The notes under the pieces are model-generated. The model had not been told where the DNA came from. It saw nothing but the letters and a program-made list of their open reading frames with translations, and ran no database searches. Shown here in pieces: positions 7,501 to 16,523 of a stretch of DNA of 64,000 bases (its first letter is position 1; each line of letters starts with the position of its first letter). The stretch comes from Clostridia bacterium (GTDB lineage Bacteria; Bacillota; Clostridia; Christensenellales; UBA1242), in contig JAEDFU010000002.1 of the NCBI GenBank assembly GCA_016297915.1, positions 1-64,000 on the forward strand, given 5' to 3'. Made by a program: the position numbers and the translations under genes.

Positions 7501-9326
7501 CAATTGCCGGTGTTATCTCGCTTGCATCTGGTACTGCTGTTAGCAGGGTGGATATCTATATTGGCGACAAAAAGGTTGCAACAACAGATAATAATGGCAA
7601 GTTCAAAATCGAAGGTCTTACATCGGCAGTTACGCTCAAATGTGTAAGACTTGGTTACAAATTTGTAGGCGACTTGGAGATTACTGCTCCTACAAACAAT
7701 TTGAAAATCAGTGCAACATATTCTATCTTGGGAAGAGTTGTGTCAGGCAAAACTCCAGTTGCAGGTGCACTTATTACTGCTAGCAACGGAATGACTACGA
7801 CAACAGGCTCGGACGGAACTTACATTTTGGAGGGTATTGATAGCGAGGTTTATTTGAAGTGTGAGCAAAATAGTTTTGACACATCCACTTCTGAGACTAT
7901 CTCTGGTTATACAACCACTGCAGACTTTAAGCTAACATACACGGTTACTATCACCATAGACGGAGACTTTGGCAGTATTAGCGTAGTAGTAGCAGGGGAT
8001 ACAAATAGATCAAAAAATTATAGTGTAAAACAAATCATTATAGATAACTTGTCTGGAGAAAATGAAGTCACTTTGTCAAAAAAGTCTTATAAGATAACTC
8101 CAACAGACAAATTTAATGTAAATGGTCAATTTGATATTGAACTCAAAACAACACTGGTGTATAATGTCTCAGGAAAAGTTTTGACAGAGAGTGGAGCACC
8201 TATCAAAAACGCACAAGTTTTTGCAGGAGACAAGAGTGTAAGAACTAATGCATCTGGTGAGTATACAATCACCGACCTCGTTGGCAAAAACAACCTGAAA
8301 GCAGTTTTGCCTTACTGGAACGATGAGTCCAATGCGACACACGAATTAAGTTTGGACAAAACTTATGGACAAATCGAAAAGACCGGAACTTATAATATTG
8401 TAATTTCAAACAAAAACTTTGCAGTCGCAATGGTTAATTATAGTTACGCAGTGTTACACAATTCTAATGGATATCAAGTAGATGCCACAGGAACTGTAAA
8501 AGCCAAAGCCGATGCTTTTGGTATTGAGAGCGATAATTCACTCAAGATTAGGTACAAACAAGACAAAAATGGCGTTAAATTGTATACAAATCAAAATATT
8601 GGTGATGTTGTTAGTGGTGCGGATATTGATCCTAACGGAACAATATTTAGTTGTTTTGATCTCAAGAATAAAGTTGCAAAATACAAACTTGTTCAGGGTA
8701 AAGGTAAAAATATTTCCTCAAGCGACTCGTGGGATGCTCAGAACTTATCTTTTGATAACTATCGCACAGGCATCAAAATGTCAAATGGTGTAACTGGTGG
8801 TTCTGGAATTGGTTATGATGGATTTACAACATATACTATTGATTTTGTTACTGCAAAGTCAGCCAATTCACTCAGACTTTCTGGTGGAGATTACATCTTT
8901 ACACTTGTTCTAGACGCAAATAATGGTAATTCATATGCAAATTACAAACAACAAATGACAGTTATGTGCGAAAAGAAAGATTTGAATAACTTTAGCAAAA
9001 TTGAACTTGATTATGTAATTTCGCAAGACGGTTATATTAAGAGTACTATTGTTCACGAGAATTATCGTGTTACTACAAATAACAAATGTAGTGGAATGTA
9101 TGCTAACCAAGGTGCAAATGTTGTCGGAACAATTACTTATACATTTGATATCGACATTAATGGAACATCGGATACAATATTTGATTTGACAAGCCCATAT
9201 ACAGCATTACAAGGTCTAAACAAAGTTGAAACATATTCGTCAACTCAGACCTTAAATTCAAAACCAGTTAATATTGTTACTTGCAAGACTGACATGATTT
9301 TTGTCAAAAAGGAAGAATTGTTATGA
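4518..9326 (+). CDS. Giant surface lipoprotein with CarboxypepD_reg-like repeats
   Basis: A 1602-residue secreted lipoprotein. The N terminus is a type II signal (KYLLIMVVSVFLSGC) with lipobox LSGC, acylated Cys 22. Residues ~40-1270 are about 17 divergent beta-sandwich modules of ~70-80 residues with the pattern 'sGxV...G...L..V.V......TT...G.Y.f..l.G.v.l......GY.F', which resembles carboxypeptidase-regulatory/Cna-B-like folds. The final ~280 residues are a different, unrecognised domain. Start ATG 4518 has TTAGGAGA at 4506-4513; the open frame extends 11 codons further but without a site. Its stop overlaps the next start (ATGA), so the two are translationally coupled. Likely a stalk-like protein projecting a C-terminal binding domain; the ligand is unknown. 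Confidence 0.85.
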   Translation: MTKHNWWKYLLIMVVSVFLSGCSLLDNLLFTKSEVSEFSFSGYVRADGKPLEGATVDCGVSKVTTNEQGYYSFSKINRVVQVIASKEGFLFGDELVFVNSLSTDVNFYGYELFDKAGVVKNNDVVISNVKIVAESSNGKFETTSNEMGEFYLSDLAGQVKVTATKENYNFFTQSFTIDKEDSVVITGMTDLQGSIVVDSTATPSDFVLKCNDKVINILDDLTFVAQNVEPGDKLFLTSDKFFVKNEQIKIGSTESIVFDCQKYFDITGTVSCGTKKLNDVKVYFGKDQVKSVDGKFSFSKVHGKKELRCMLEGFEFESVIVSAENPTINISATTDVTVQANLDVGSDYSSVSIKIGERVFGKPTSTGKYVLNSVKFGDKIKVVSDNYFAMSDVIIESKNLTVDLQRYYSAKIVSLLGGQSLSGVDVYVDDVKYTTAQNGLELNKLYGSHRVRLECEGYKFVSEYTINYYQNKVNAECYKLFGVTGSVKSADIVLNNARVKVNGQNIECVDGSFEIEDLYGLVELGISAEGYNSKKIIASIDNNQLDINLDYDITGVVSCGDNKVVGVNVTCGDLTVTTDSQGCFELKGLAGQNEITFQKDYYTFQSETVTSSKHLQVNTTYYVAGNVSGGDGSVGNLEIIIISKTNSENILTTTTDESGNYRFENLSGSYMLSYGETTLSLKPKMYNISGGDSYNFSDKGFGFGGVVTCGGLPLADVNVQIGTLKTTTDAEGKYSFPLVAQGGILTLSKTGYSFENNGKDITEEVDERKDINFVATYKVVLNVKSGKTSLSRVVVKVNNEIKGQTNESGMLEVLGLTGTNQIELSLTGYKFQGVFEIGEYASLDYLATFDIVATICTGDISVQDVYYMIGGTDYATLSDANGKLTIRDVKLGDEIKFVKDGYLFDTYVVSEYVANTKILGRYKISGIVSNCGTEISGVVVSIEGTDESTITDSHGYFEFDGVEGQVNLVLSKSGFDFDKVPVSSADKLNIMSKYSIAGVISLASGTAVSRVDIYIGDKKVATTDNNGKFKIEGLTSAVTLKCVRLGYKFVGDLEITAPTNNLKISATYSILGRVVSGKTPVAGALITASNGMTTTTGSDGTYILEGIDSEVYLKCEQNSFDTSTSETISGYTTTADFKLTYTVTITIDGDFGSISVVVAGDTNRSKNYSVKQIIIDNLSGENEVTLSKKSYKITPTDKFNVNGQFDIELKTTLVYNVSGKVLTESGAPIKNAQVFAGDKSVRTNASGEYTITDLVGKNNLKAVLPYWNDESNATHELSLDKTYGQIEKTGTYNIVISNKNFAVAMVNYSYAVLHNSNGYQVDATGTVKAKADAFGIESDNSLKIRYKQDKNGVKLYTNQNIGDVVSGADIDPNGTIFSCFDLKNKVAKYKLVQGKGKNISSSDSWDAQNLSFDNYRTGIKMSNGVTGGSGIGYDGFTTYTIDFVTAKSANSLRLSGGDYIFTLVLDANNGNSYANYKQQMTVMCEKKDLNNFSKIELDYVISQDGYIKSTIVHENYRVTTNNKCSGMYANQGANVVGTITYTFDIDINGTSDTIFDLTSPYTALQGLNKVETYSSTQTLNSKPVNIVTCKTDMIFVKKEELL

Positions 9327-12300
9327 AAAAAATAAAATCAAAAATATTTACACTCATGATAACACTAGCACTTGCGTGCTCGTGCTTCCTTTTTGCTCCA
9401 AAACAAATGGAGGTATATGCCCAAACCATAGAAGAGGGCAGTTGTAATGCGTTTGTTACAAATGACAACTTTGCAGTAACAACCAATCAGTATACAAGTG
9501 GCAACAAAGAATTAAGAGTTAATCTATTTGGCTCAACAAGTGAGGATATAACAAGTCATTATAACATCTATGCCAAGACAGGCACACCCCTTGCATATAG
9601 CAAAGATTTTTCTGGCAGTAGATTATACTATCACTGGAAGGGCAAAGGCACAATCAAGTTTTCAACTCAGTTTGAAATTGCAAATCCACAGTTGGCAAGT
9701 GCAATAAATAATAGAGCTGTAAGTATTCAGTTAAGTGCAGATTTGTCAACCAAAGATAGCGGATATGCCAAGATTATAAATAACTCAACTGAGAAGTCAT
9801 TTTCATCAAGTGCATCAATTACGGATGCTATTACTCTTACTTCTACTGTTTCAGATATTGAATTTTATGCTTCGGGCACATGGGGCACAACTCTTGAAGT
9901 CAAAAATCCAGTAGTAGTTTTGACAACTTCAGATACCTCAGCTCCAGTTGTTACATTGCAAGATATCTCTGGCTGGGAGTGGCAAAATTCACAGTTTAGA
10001 CAAGTATCTTTTGATGTACAAGATAGTCAGAGTGGTATTAGTTCCGTTAGAGTTATCAATCAAAAAGGTGAGGATGTTACTGCGTCAGTTACAAGTTCGT
10101 CGGCAGACTCCAAGTCCAAGACATATGTGTTTGACGCATATTTGGGTGAAAATTATAGAGTTGTAACTACAGACAATGTTAATAACACTGATACTTATGA
10201 TTTGATATCTTCTGATCAACTCAAACTAGATACAACTTCTGGTATTCTTAATATCAATCAAATTGACACTTTGCATAGTAACAAACTAAATGTAAAATTC
10301 AATTATACAAGCGATAGCAAGAGTGATGAGACTTTGTATTACACTCTTGTATCGGTTGCAGATTATGATGACGCAACCAGCACTCCAAGTCAAACAAGAT
10401 TTGACGGAAAATTAGATGTGTCGTTGCTAGACGATGAGGTGGCTATTCCTTTTGGAACAATTATCTCAAGTCCTACCGACAACACAAATTATATTTTGTC
10501 TGCAGTCGTTATTGATAGCGTTGGCAATGTGTCTGGGTTAAGCAAACAGACCTTTAAGTACGATAGCCGAAGATACGCAGTTGTTGTCGAACTCGATGGC
10601 GGAACTTTGGATAATATAGATGGTTGTGAGACCTTGGGCGAATTGTTTGAGACCGTTCCACATGCATGGTCTGGCACTCTTGTTGACTTTGGTTACAAAG
10701 CCAACGACGGCTACGAATTTTATGAGCTAGTAAGGTACGAGATTGCCAAAAACGATGACGGTACTCTCGCAATGGACGAAAACGGAAATTATCTCAAGAT
10801 TGGTCAAGGTCAAGTGCTTACTGGTTCAACAATATCTTCTGGATACAAATATTCGTGTGAGGACAATTATATTTATCTAGTTAAGTTTAGATATATTGTT
10901 AAACTTACTCCAGTTACTACTCAATTAGAGTATTTGGCAGATGATAGCGGAGAGGGAGTTATTCAAAACTTTGAATTTTCACTAAACGATACCTATGGTG
11001 AGTCTGCTATTGACAAAAACTTGATTGAAATAACTTACACTCTCAATGGCAACATTGTTGACGAACTCAAAGACGCTGGAGTTTATTTGGTTAATTGGAG
11101 AGTCAAAGACAGTGATGACTTTGTAGGAGCTGGCTCTTTGAATATTACAGTTAATCCAAAGACTGTTACACTTATTTACGACAATATTGAAGACTTGGTG
11201 TACAACCAATCAACTCAAACAATCTTGGTTGAGTGTGACAAAACAAATCTAAACGATGCCGAAACCCTGTTGCTTGGACTAAATATATTGTATTTTGATG
11301 CAAGCGATTTGGAATATGCAAATCCACTTTTGGGAATGACTAATGCCGGAAGTTATGTGGCAAAAGTTACTCTAGCTAATTCAAATTACATTTTGCAAAA
11401 TCCATTGCAGGCGGTCGTTGTTGCCAAAAAGACAGTAGCTGTTGATAGTATTGTCAAGAGCACATTTGCTTACAATGCAAGCAAACAAATGATTGAATAT
11501 GTTTTGTCCGAAAACATCGAGACTACAGTTAATTACTTTGTGTTAAACGGCGAGGACAAGATTAGTGTTGGTGACAACTTTTTGAATGCAGGACAATACT
11601 GGTTTGAAATCTTGCCAGTAGATAGTATTAATTACATTTTGTCCAATAACACTGGTGACGCCGAGATTACTATTGTTGATGCATATTTTAGACTAAACAA
11701 AAGCACATACGATTATACAGGCATTGCTCTCACAATAGACAATTTGGATTACACTATCTCGGATAGCGAGGCTGATGACGCTCAAAGCATTATGGTGAAC
11801 GGATTGTACTTTGAGGCTTATGATGCGGACGGAAATTTAACTGATGTGTGCGAGCCAGATAGAGTATACAAAATTATCTTTAAGACAAATGACACAAACT
11901 ACAACCTATATAACTTTGAATATAGTATCGAAATCAAAACAACAGTACTAAATATTATTGTCAAAAATATTTATGAATTTACAGGTTCAGACATTGAGTT
12001 TGAGTATGTAATCCAAAATGAAATGGGTGAGCCCCTAAGCGAAATTAGCGGCATTGATGTTCAAATCAAATTGGGTGACGATACTATAACTGCAGTCAAA
12101 GATGTTGCAAAGTACACTTATACATTTGTAGCTTCCGACCCAAGATTTGTGTTGATAGGTGCAACAGGTGAGTTTGAAGTTATCACTGCAAATCTTACTG
12201 TTCAAGTAAATTCGCTTACATATTCTTATAACAAAGACGGATACAATATTGACTATGTAGTTACATCTGCACTAAGTGCTGATTACAAAGACAAAGTTAA

Positions 12301-15256
12301 ATTTGTAATCTCACAAGACGGCACAGAATGTAATCTATCAAACGCAGGTGAGTACGACTTTGAAATTGAATTTGTAGATGACTCATTTGCAAACGGCATG
12401 CATATTGAAAAAGTTTGCAACTTGCAAGGCGAGCAAGTTACAGCGCAAACAATTACAATTATCCCAGCTGAGGTTTGGTTGGATGTTGTTAGAGTGTACT
12501 CATATACTGGTGAGGAAATAAGCATTGAATATGCCTCCCAAGATATACTTGAAGCGAGTGAAATTAGTATATCTCACGACACAATCTTGAATGTGGGTGA
12601 CTATATTTGCACTATCTTGTCACTAAATCCAAACTATGTAATTAGAGTTGAGGATTGTGAGACTTCAGACAATGTGACAACTTGCCAAATCCGAGTAAAT
12701 CCATGCATTGTATATGTAAAGGGTGAAATATATAGATACACTTACACAGGTCAAGAGATAGACTTGGTTATGAATCTCACCAAAGAGAATTTGGACTATA
12801 CAGTAGTATCCAAATTAAATGGTGAAGAGACACAAATTATTAATGCTGGAACATATTCCGTTACTCTCAAATCTAGTGACCCTAACTACGAGATTGATGG
12901 AACTATTGAAATTGTTGTTGAACCAAAAGAGCTAAACATTGTTCTAGACAAAAATTCAATTATTAAGACATACAACAAAGACATCAAGTCTATAGAATAC
13001 TCAGTGCTTGACGGCGAAAATTTGATAGATGTTGCAACAATCGTTACATACTATGGCATGGACGGAGCAGAAGTAAGCCCAGTAAATGCAGGCAGTTATA
13101 GTTGGCAAATAGAGGTTTTGGATAATAACTATGTTGCAAGTCTAGCAAGTGATAGTGATACAAATCTTATGATAGCCAAAAAACAAGTTTTGCTCTCGGT
13201 TAAGGCAAATCAATTCAAGAGCTACGGAAGTGCTGATAGTGTAATCGAATACACTTTGACTGGCGTATGTGAAGGGGATAGCCTAGATATCAATTTGCAA
13301 AGAGAACAGGGCGAAAGCGTTGGAAGATACCAAATTAATCTAATAGATTTCCAAAGCGAAAACTATGAGATTGAGTACGCTTTTGACTACTTTAGAATCA
13401 CTCCAAAAAAACTTTTGGTCATTGCAAATAAGATTACAAAGACATTTGGAGATTTTGATCCAGAACTAACTTACAAAATGTATATGGACGGCAAACTTGC
13501 AAATCGTCTTTTGGGAGAAGATATCCTAGAGGGATCGCTTGAGAGAGTTCAAGGCGAAAATGTTGGAACTTATCTGATAACCCTAGGCACTCTATATAAT
13601 TCAAATTATAACATTGTGTTTAGCGAAGATATACTTACTATTGTGCCAAAGGATTTGAATGTAATTTTGCAAGACAAAACCGTTGTCTATGGCGGTAGCG
13701 AAAAGCTTACTTATATTGCAGACGAGGATTACGATCCACAATTTATAACTGGAGAGCCAACTAGACAAGAGGGCTCAAGTGTTGGTGAATACATAATATC
13801 TGGGGGCACTCTAACAAGCACTAACTACAAGTTAAATATTACAAACGGAAAGTATACAATCACCAAAGCCCCACTTGTAATCAAGGCTTACGCTAGCACC
13901 AAGGTTTATGGAGAGCAAGACTCTTTGCAATACAGCGTTGAGGGACTAAAAGGTGACGACATACTTGAGGGCAAACTTTCAAGAGAACAGGGTGAGGATG
14001 TTGGAACTTATGCAATAACTTTGGGTAGTATACAAAATCCTAATTACGAAATTGAATTTGTGCCAAACACTCTAACAATTGTCAAGGCAAATTTGGAGAT
14101 TGTAATTGATGACAAAACTCAAGTTTATGGCGAGGAACAGGTCTTGCTTACATATACAATTGTAGGCTTGCAGTACGATGATGAGATTGCAATTAACCTT
14201 ATGAAAACTGGTTCGGATAATGCTGGAATTTACAAGATTGTTGGTGACTTTGAAATTCCAAATAACTATGCTCTTACTAAGTATGAGACAGGTACATATA
14301 CAATCGAAAAAGCAACAGTAGTGCCAGTTCTTAGTCCAAAGACATTTATATATTCTGGCAAAGAATACGCAATGACATGCGACAATCTAGATTTGCCTCT
14401 AAGATTTGTTTACAAGCAATTTGGAATGGTTGTAGATAGTGTAATAAATGCAGGAACTTACAAGGTTCAAGCATACTTTGACGGCAATGAAAATTACAAT
14501 AGCTCAGCAAGTGCAGAGACAGATTTGGTTATAGAACAACAACTTGTGTTCTTTACACTTACTCAAACAGAGTTTATCTATGACGGAAGTGTTAAGTATC
14601 CAGTTTATACTTTTGACAAAACCATTGGGCTTACTGAACATCAAATCGAATTTACATTCCAAGAGGGCTTAGAGCCTATCGAGGTTGGCGAGTACAACTT
14701 TGAAATGAAAGTCAAGGACGGACTTAACTTCAAAGGAACTACTCAAGGCACAATCAAGATTCAAAATGCATTTGTAGTCAAGGACAACAATGGAATAATT
14801 GAATGTAATGATGCAACTTTTGATGAAAATGTGCAAAAAATAAAACTTGTTCAAAAGACCGATACCAAAAAATTCAATAACGAAAAAGTTTTGTCTGTTT
14901 ATACTCTCGAAAACGCCGATGAAGTTCTTGACTCAGGATATGTTTATACTGTCAAGGTTAAGGCTACACAAGGAGTAGATAGTGTCAAAGTCTACAAGGT
15001 AGGTCTTAGTGGCTTTAGTGAGATAGCAATCAAAGTCGAAAACGGATATTATGTTTTCCAAGTAGACGATTTAAACAACAAGTACATTATTACAACCGAG
15101 CAAAAGACTCTATCGACGCTCGCATGGATTTTGATTCTTGTTGCTATTGCTCTCGCATTTAGTATTACACTTATTGTCGTTGCCAAAAAGAAACACAAAA
15201 AAGCAAAAGTTTCTCAAGTTAGCGACAAGGATATTGAGACTTATAACGCAAACTAA
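9323..15256 (+). CDS. Giant MBG-repeat surface protein, C-terminal membrane anchor
   Basis: 1977 residues. A signal peptide (MKKIKSKIFTLMITLALACSC..., cleavage likely after VYA at ~35) is followed by an N-terminal beta-rich region (~35-200), Ig-like segments (~205-420), and a long run of MBG-like modules from ~560 to ~1770. The last five (DNA ~13186-14310) are classic MBG_2 repeats (K.YGE....Y.v.GL..DD...G.L.RE.GE.VGTY.I..G......NY.I.F). Near the C terminus one membrane helix (LAWILILVAIALAFSITLIV, ~1935-1955) precedes a basic tail, so the protein spans the membrane rather than using sortase; no LPxTG is seen. Start overlaps the lipoprotein stop by four bases. Probably an adhesin-like partner of the preceding lipoprotein. 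Confidence 0.88.
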   Translation: MKKIKSKIFTLMITLALACSCFLFAPKQMEVYAQTIEEGSCNAFVTNDNFAVTTNQYTSGNKELRVNLFGSTSEDITSHYNIYAKTGTPLAYSKDFSGSRLYYHWKGKGTIKFSTQFEIANPQLASAINNRAVSIQLSADLSTKDSGYAKIINNSTEKSFSSSASITDAITLTSTVSDIEFYASGTWGTTLEVKNPVVVLTTSDTSAPVVTLQDISGWEWQNSQFRQVSFDVQDSQSGISSVRVINQKGEDVTASVTSSSADSKSKTYVFDAYLGENYRVVTTDNVNNTDTYDLISSDQLKLDTTSGILNINQIDTLHSNKLNVKFNYTSDSKSDETLYYTLVSVADYDDATSTPSQTRFDGKLDVSLLDDEVAIPFGTIISSPTDNTNYILSAVVIDSVGNVSGLSKQTFKYDSRRYAVVVELDGGTLDNIDGCETLGELFETVPHAWSGTLVDFGYKANDGYEFYELVRYEIAKNDDGTLAMDENGNYLKIGQGQVLTGSTISSGYKYSCEDNYIYLVKFRYIVKLTPVTTQLEYLADDSGEGVIQNFEFSLNDTYGESAIDKNLIEITYTLNGNIVDELKDAGVYLVNWRVKDSDDFVGAGSLNITVNPKTVTLIYDNIEDLVYNQSTQTILVECDKTNLNDAETLLLGLNILYFDASDLEYANPLLGMTNAGSYVAKVTLANSNYILQNPLQAVVVAKKTVAVDSIVKSTFAYNASKQMIEYVLSENIETTVNYFVLNGEDKISVGDNFLNAGQYWFEILPVDSINYILSNNTGDAEITIVDAYFRLNKSTYDYTGIALTIDNLDYTISDSEADDAQSIMVNGLYFEAYDADGNLTDVCEPDRVYKIIFKTNDTNYNLYNFEYSIEIKTTVLNIIVKNIYEFTGSDIEFEYVIQNEMGEPLSEISGIDVQIKLGDDTITAVKDVAKYTYTFVASDPRFVLIGATGEFEVITANLTVQVNSLTYSYNKDGYNIDYVVTSALSADYKDKVKFVISQDGTECNLSNAGEYDFEIEFVDDSFANGMHIEKVCNLQGEQVTAQTITIIPAEVWLDVVRVYSYTGEEISIEYASQDILEASEISISHDTILNVGDYICTILSLNPNYVIRVEDCETSDNVTTCQIRVNPCIVYVKGEIYRYTYTGQEIDLVMNLTKENLDYTVVSKLNGEETQIINAGTYSVTLKSSDPNYEIDGTIEIVVEPKELNIVLDKNSIIKTYNKDIKSIEYSVLDGENLIDVATIVTYYGMDGAEVSPVNAGSYSWQIEVLDNNYVASLASDSDTNLMIAKKQVLLSVKANQFKSYGSADSVIEYTLTGVCEGDSLDINLQREQGESVGRYQINLIDFQSENYEIEYAFDYFRITPKKLLVIANKITKTFGDFDPELTYKMYMDGKLANRLLGEDILEGSLERVQGENVGTYLITLGTLYNSNYNIVFSEDILTIVPKDLNVILQDKTVVYGGSEKLTYIADEDYDPQFITGEPTRQEGSSVGEYIISGGTLTSTNYKLNITNGKYTITKAPLVIKAYASTKVYGEQDSLQYSVEGLKGDDILEGKLSREQGEDVGTYAITLGSIQNPNYEIEFVPNTLTIVKANLEIVIDDKTQVYGEEQVLLTYTIVGLQYDDEIAINLMKTGSDNAGIYKIVGDFEIPNNYALTKYETGTYTIEKATVVPVLSPKTFIYSGKEYAMTCDNLDLPLRFVYKQFGMVVDSVINAGTYKVQAYFDGNENYNSSASAETDLVIEQQLVFFTLTQTEFIYDGSVKYPVYTFDKTIGLTEHQIEFTFQEGLEPIEVGEYNFEMKVKDGLNFKGTTQGTIKIQNAFVVKDNNGIIECNDATFDENVQKIKLVQKTDTKKFNNEKVLSVYTLENADEVLDSGYVYTVKVKATQGVDSVKVYKVGLSGFSEIAIKVENGYYVFQVDDLNNKYIITTEQKTLSTLAWILILVAIALAFSITLIVVAKKKHKKAKVSQVSDKDIETYNAN

Positions 15257-15262
15257 TATTTC

Positions 15263-15330
15263 AAAAAAAATCATCTCGAAAATGAAGTAAATTCCGTAGG
15301 GGTCACTTCAAAACTTGGGGTGATTTTTTG
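15263..15330 (+). terminator. Terminator after surface protein operon
   Basis: AAAAAATCATCTC (from ~15265) pairs imperfectly with GGGGTGATTTTTT (to ~15329), with an inner GAAGT/ACTTC stem. A T run closes it, 10-75 bases after the stop. Confidence 0.75.
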
Positions 15331-15450
15331 ATATTAAGTGGGTATTGCAAAGTTTACTTTTTTATGTTATTATATATATAATAAATAATTTGTGTAGATA
15401 AATAACTAATAAATTATGCTCAAATACTACTCTACAAAAAGGAATAATGT

Positions 15451-16326
15451 ATGAATCAAAATGATTTAAAGACTGTCAAACAATATGTAATGCGAAATAT
15501 TGCCGAAAAAAATATTGTGCTTAGTAGAATGTTGTATGCTTTCAAGGAGAGTTCCAAACTTCTTAGATTTAATATCTACAAAAACTTTGCAGCAGGATCG
15601 GTTAGTCATTATTCTATGACCGAAAGTAATTTGAATCTCAAGTATATCTACGAGGATCTCAAGACAAATGGCTCAACTGTAGCGCCATATAACTACTTTG
15701 ACCTAGATACTCTTATTGCTTACGACAAATATCTTGAGACGGTTATGGATAATATCTTTAATAATAGAGAAAAAAATCACCGAAAATACTTTATTTTGGA
15801 CGACTTTAATAGAGCAATAGATTATGACACACCAAACTTATTTAATAAGTGCGAGGACGACAAAATTATTGGATACTACAATCATTCTTGTCCGCTTAGA
15901 ACTCTCAAAGATAGTGCGGGACGAGTAACTTTTGAGCGTACTCCAAGCAAACAGTCTTTTAGCAAAAAACACACAAAGTCTGAGTGTAGGGAGTTGTTCA
16001 GTAAATATTTAAGCGAAAGACATCCAGTTAGTCAAAATGTAACCTCTGATGACTGTGAGGATTTGGTGATTGATTTTAACGGCATGACTTTTGTGATAGA
16101 GCGACAAGAAAATTACTTCGATAGTATGTCACATCCTATCAAGTATTTGGTCGGAACTACTCAAAGTGGCAAAACTCAATTGCGTGGATTTTTTGATATG
16201 AATATGAATCCTTATCATGGGGATGTATGTGATGAGGACGGACTTCCACTATTTGATAGAGCTCAGAGTGGTGTGGCAATCTTTGGAGAGGGTGCTACAA
16301 CTAGATATGACGGCATGGGCAGATAA
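15451..16326 (+). CDS. Unrecognised soluble protein, 291 aa
   Basis: I do not recognise this protein. It has no signal peptide or membrane segment. The N-terminal ~60 residues are helical and basic (KTVKQYVMRNIAEKNIVLSRMLYAF...). A Tyr/Asp-rich middle follows, and a C-terminal part with several aromatic residues and GTTQSGKT at ~243-250. That segment fits the Walker A pattern GxxxxGKT but sits 40 residues from the end with no Walker B partner, so I do not call it an ATPase. Start ATG 15451 has AAAGGA upstream. It is monocistronic, between the surface operon terminator and the asnS terminator. Base composition matches the neighbourhood. Confidence 0.6.
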   Translation: MNQNDLKTVKQYVMRNIAEKNIVLSRMLYAFKESSKLLRFNIYKNFAAGSVSHYSMTESNLNLKYIYEDLKTNGSTVAPYNYFDLDTLIAYDKYLETVMDNIFNNREKNHRKYFILDDFNRAIDYDTPNLFNKCEDDKIIGYYNHSCPLRTLKDSAGRVTFERTPSKQSFSKKHTKSECRELFSKYLSERHPVSQNVTSDDCEDLVIDFNGMTFVIERQENYFDSMSHPIKYLVGTTQSGKTQLRGFFDMNMNPYHGDVCDEDGLPLFDRAQSGVAIFGEGATTRYDGMGR

Positions 16327-16440
16327 ATAATAGATGTTTGGACTTACATTAACTTAAAGACCAAACTGAGTAAACTTGGTTCATGCAGTAGAATATTGTA
16401 CTTTGTATAAATGTATAAGATTTCTCAATTTAAAAATTAA

Positions 16441-16488
16441 AATAGCAAAAAAAAGACTTGAATATTCTTCAAGTCTTTTTTGCTATTT
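16441..16488. terminator. Bidirectional terminator, asnS side
   Basis: GACTTGAA (16455-16462) pairs with TTCAAGTC (16468-16475), extended by A8 and T6 tracts and outer AATAGC/GCTATT. It can terminate asnS (minus) and the 15451 gene (plus). 16327-16440 holds nothing else I can name. Confidence 0.85.
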
Positions 16489-16523
16489 ATGCATCAACTA
16501 AATATTTGAAATGTGTTATCAAA

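Noticed and set aside
16176..16199. GTTQSGKT in the 291-aa protein as a Walker A ATPase
   Set aside because: It is ~40 residues from the C terminus with no Walker B or surrounding P-loop fold.
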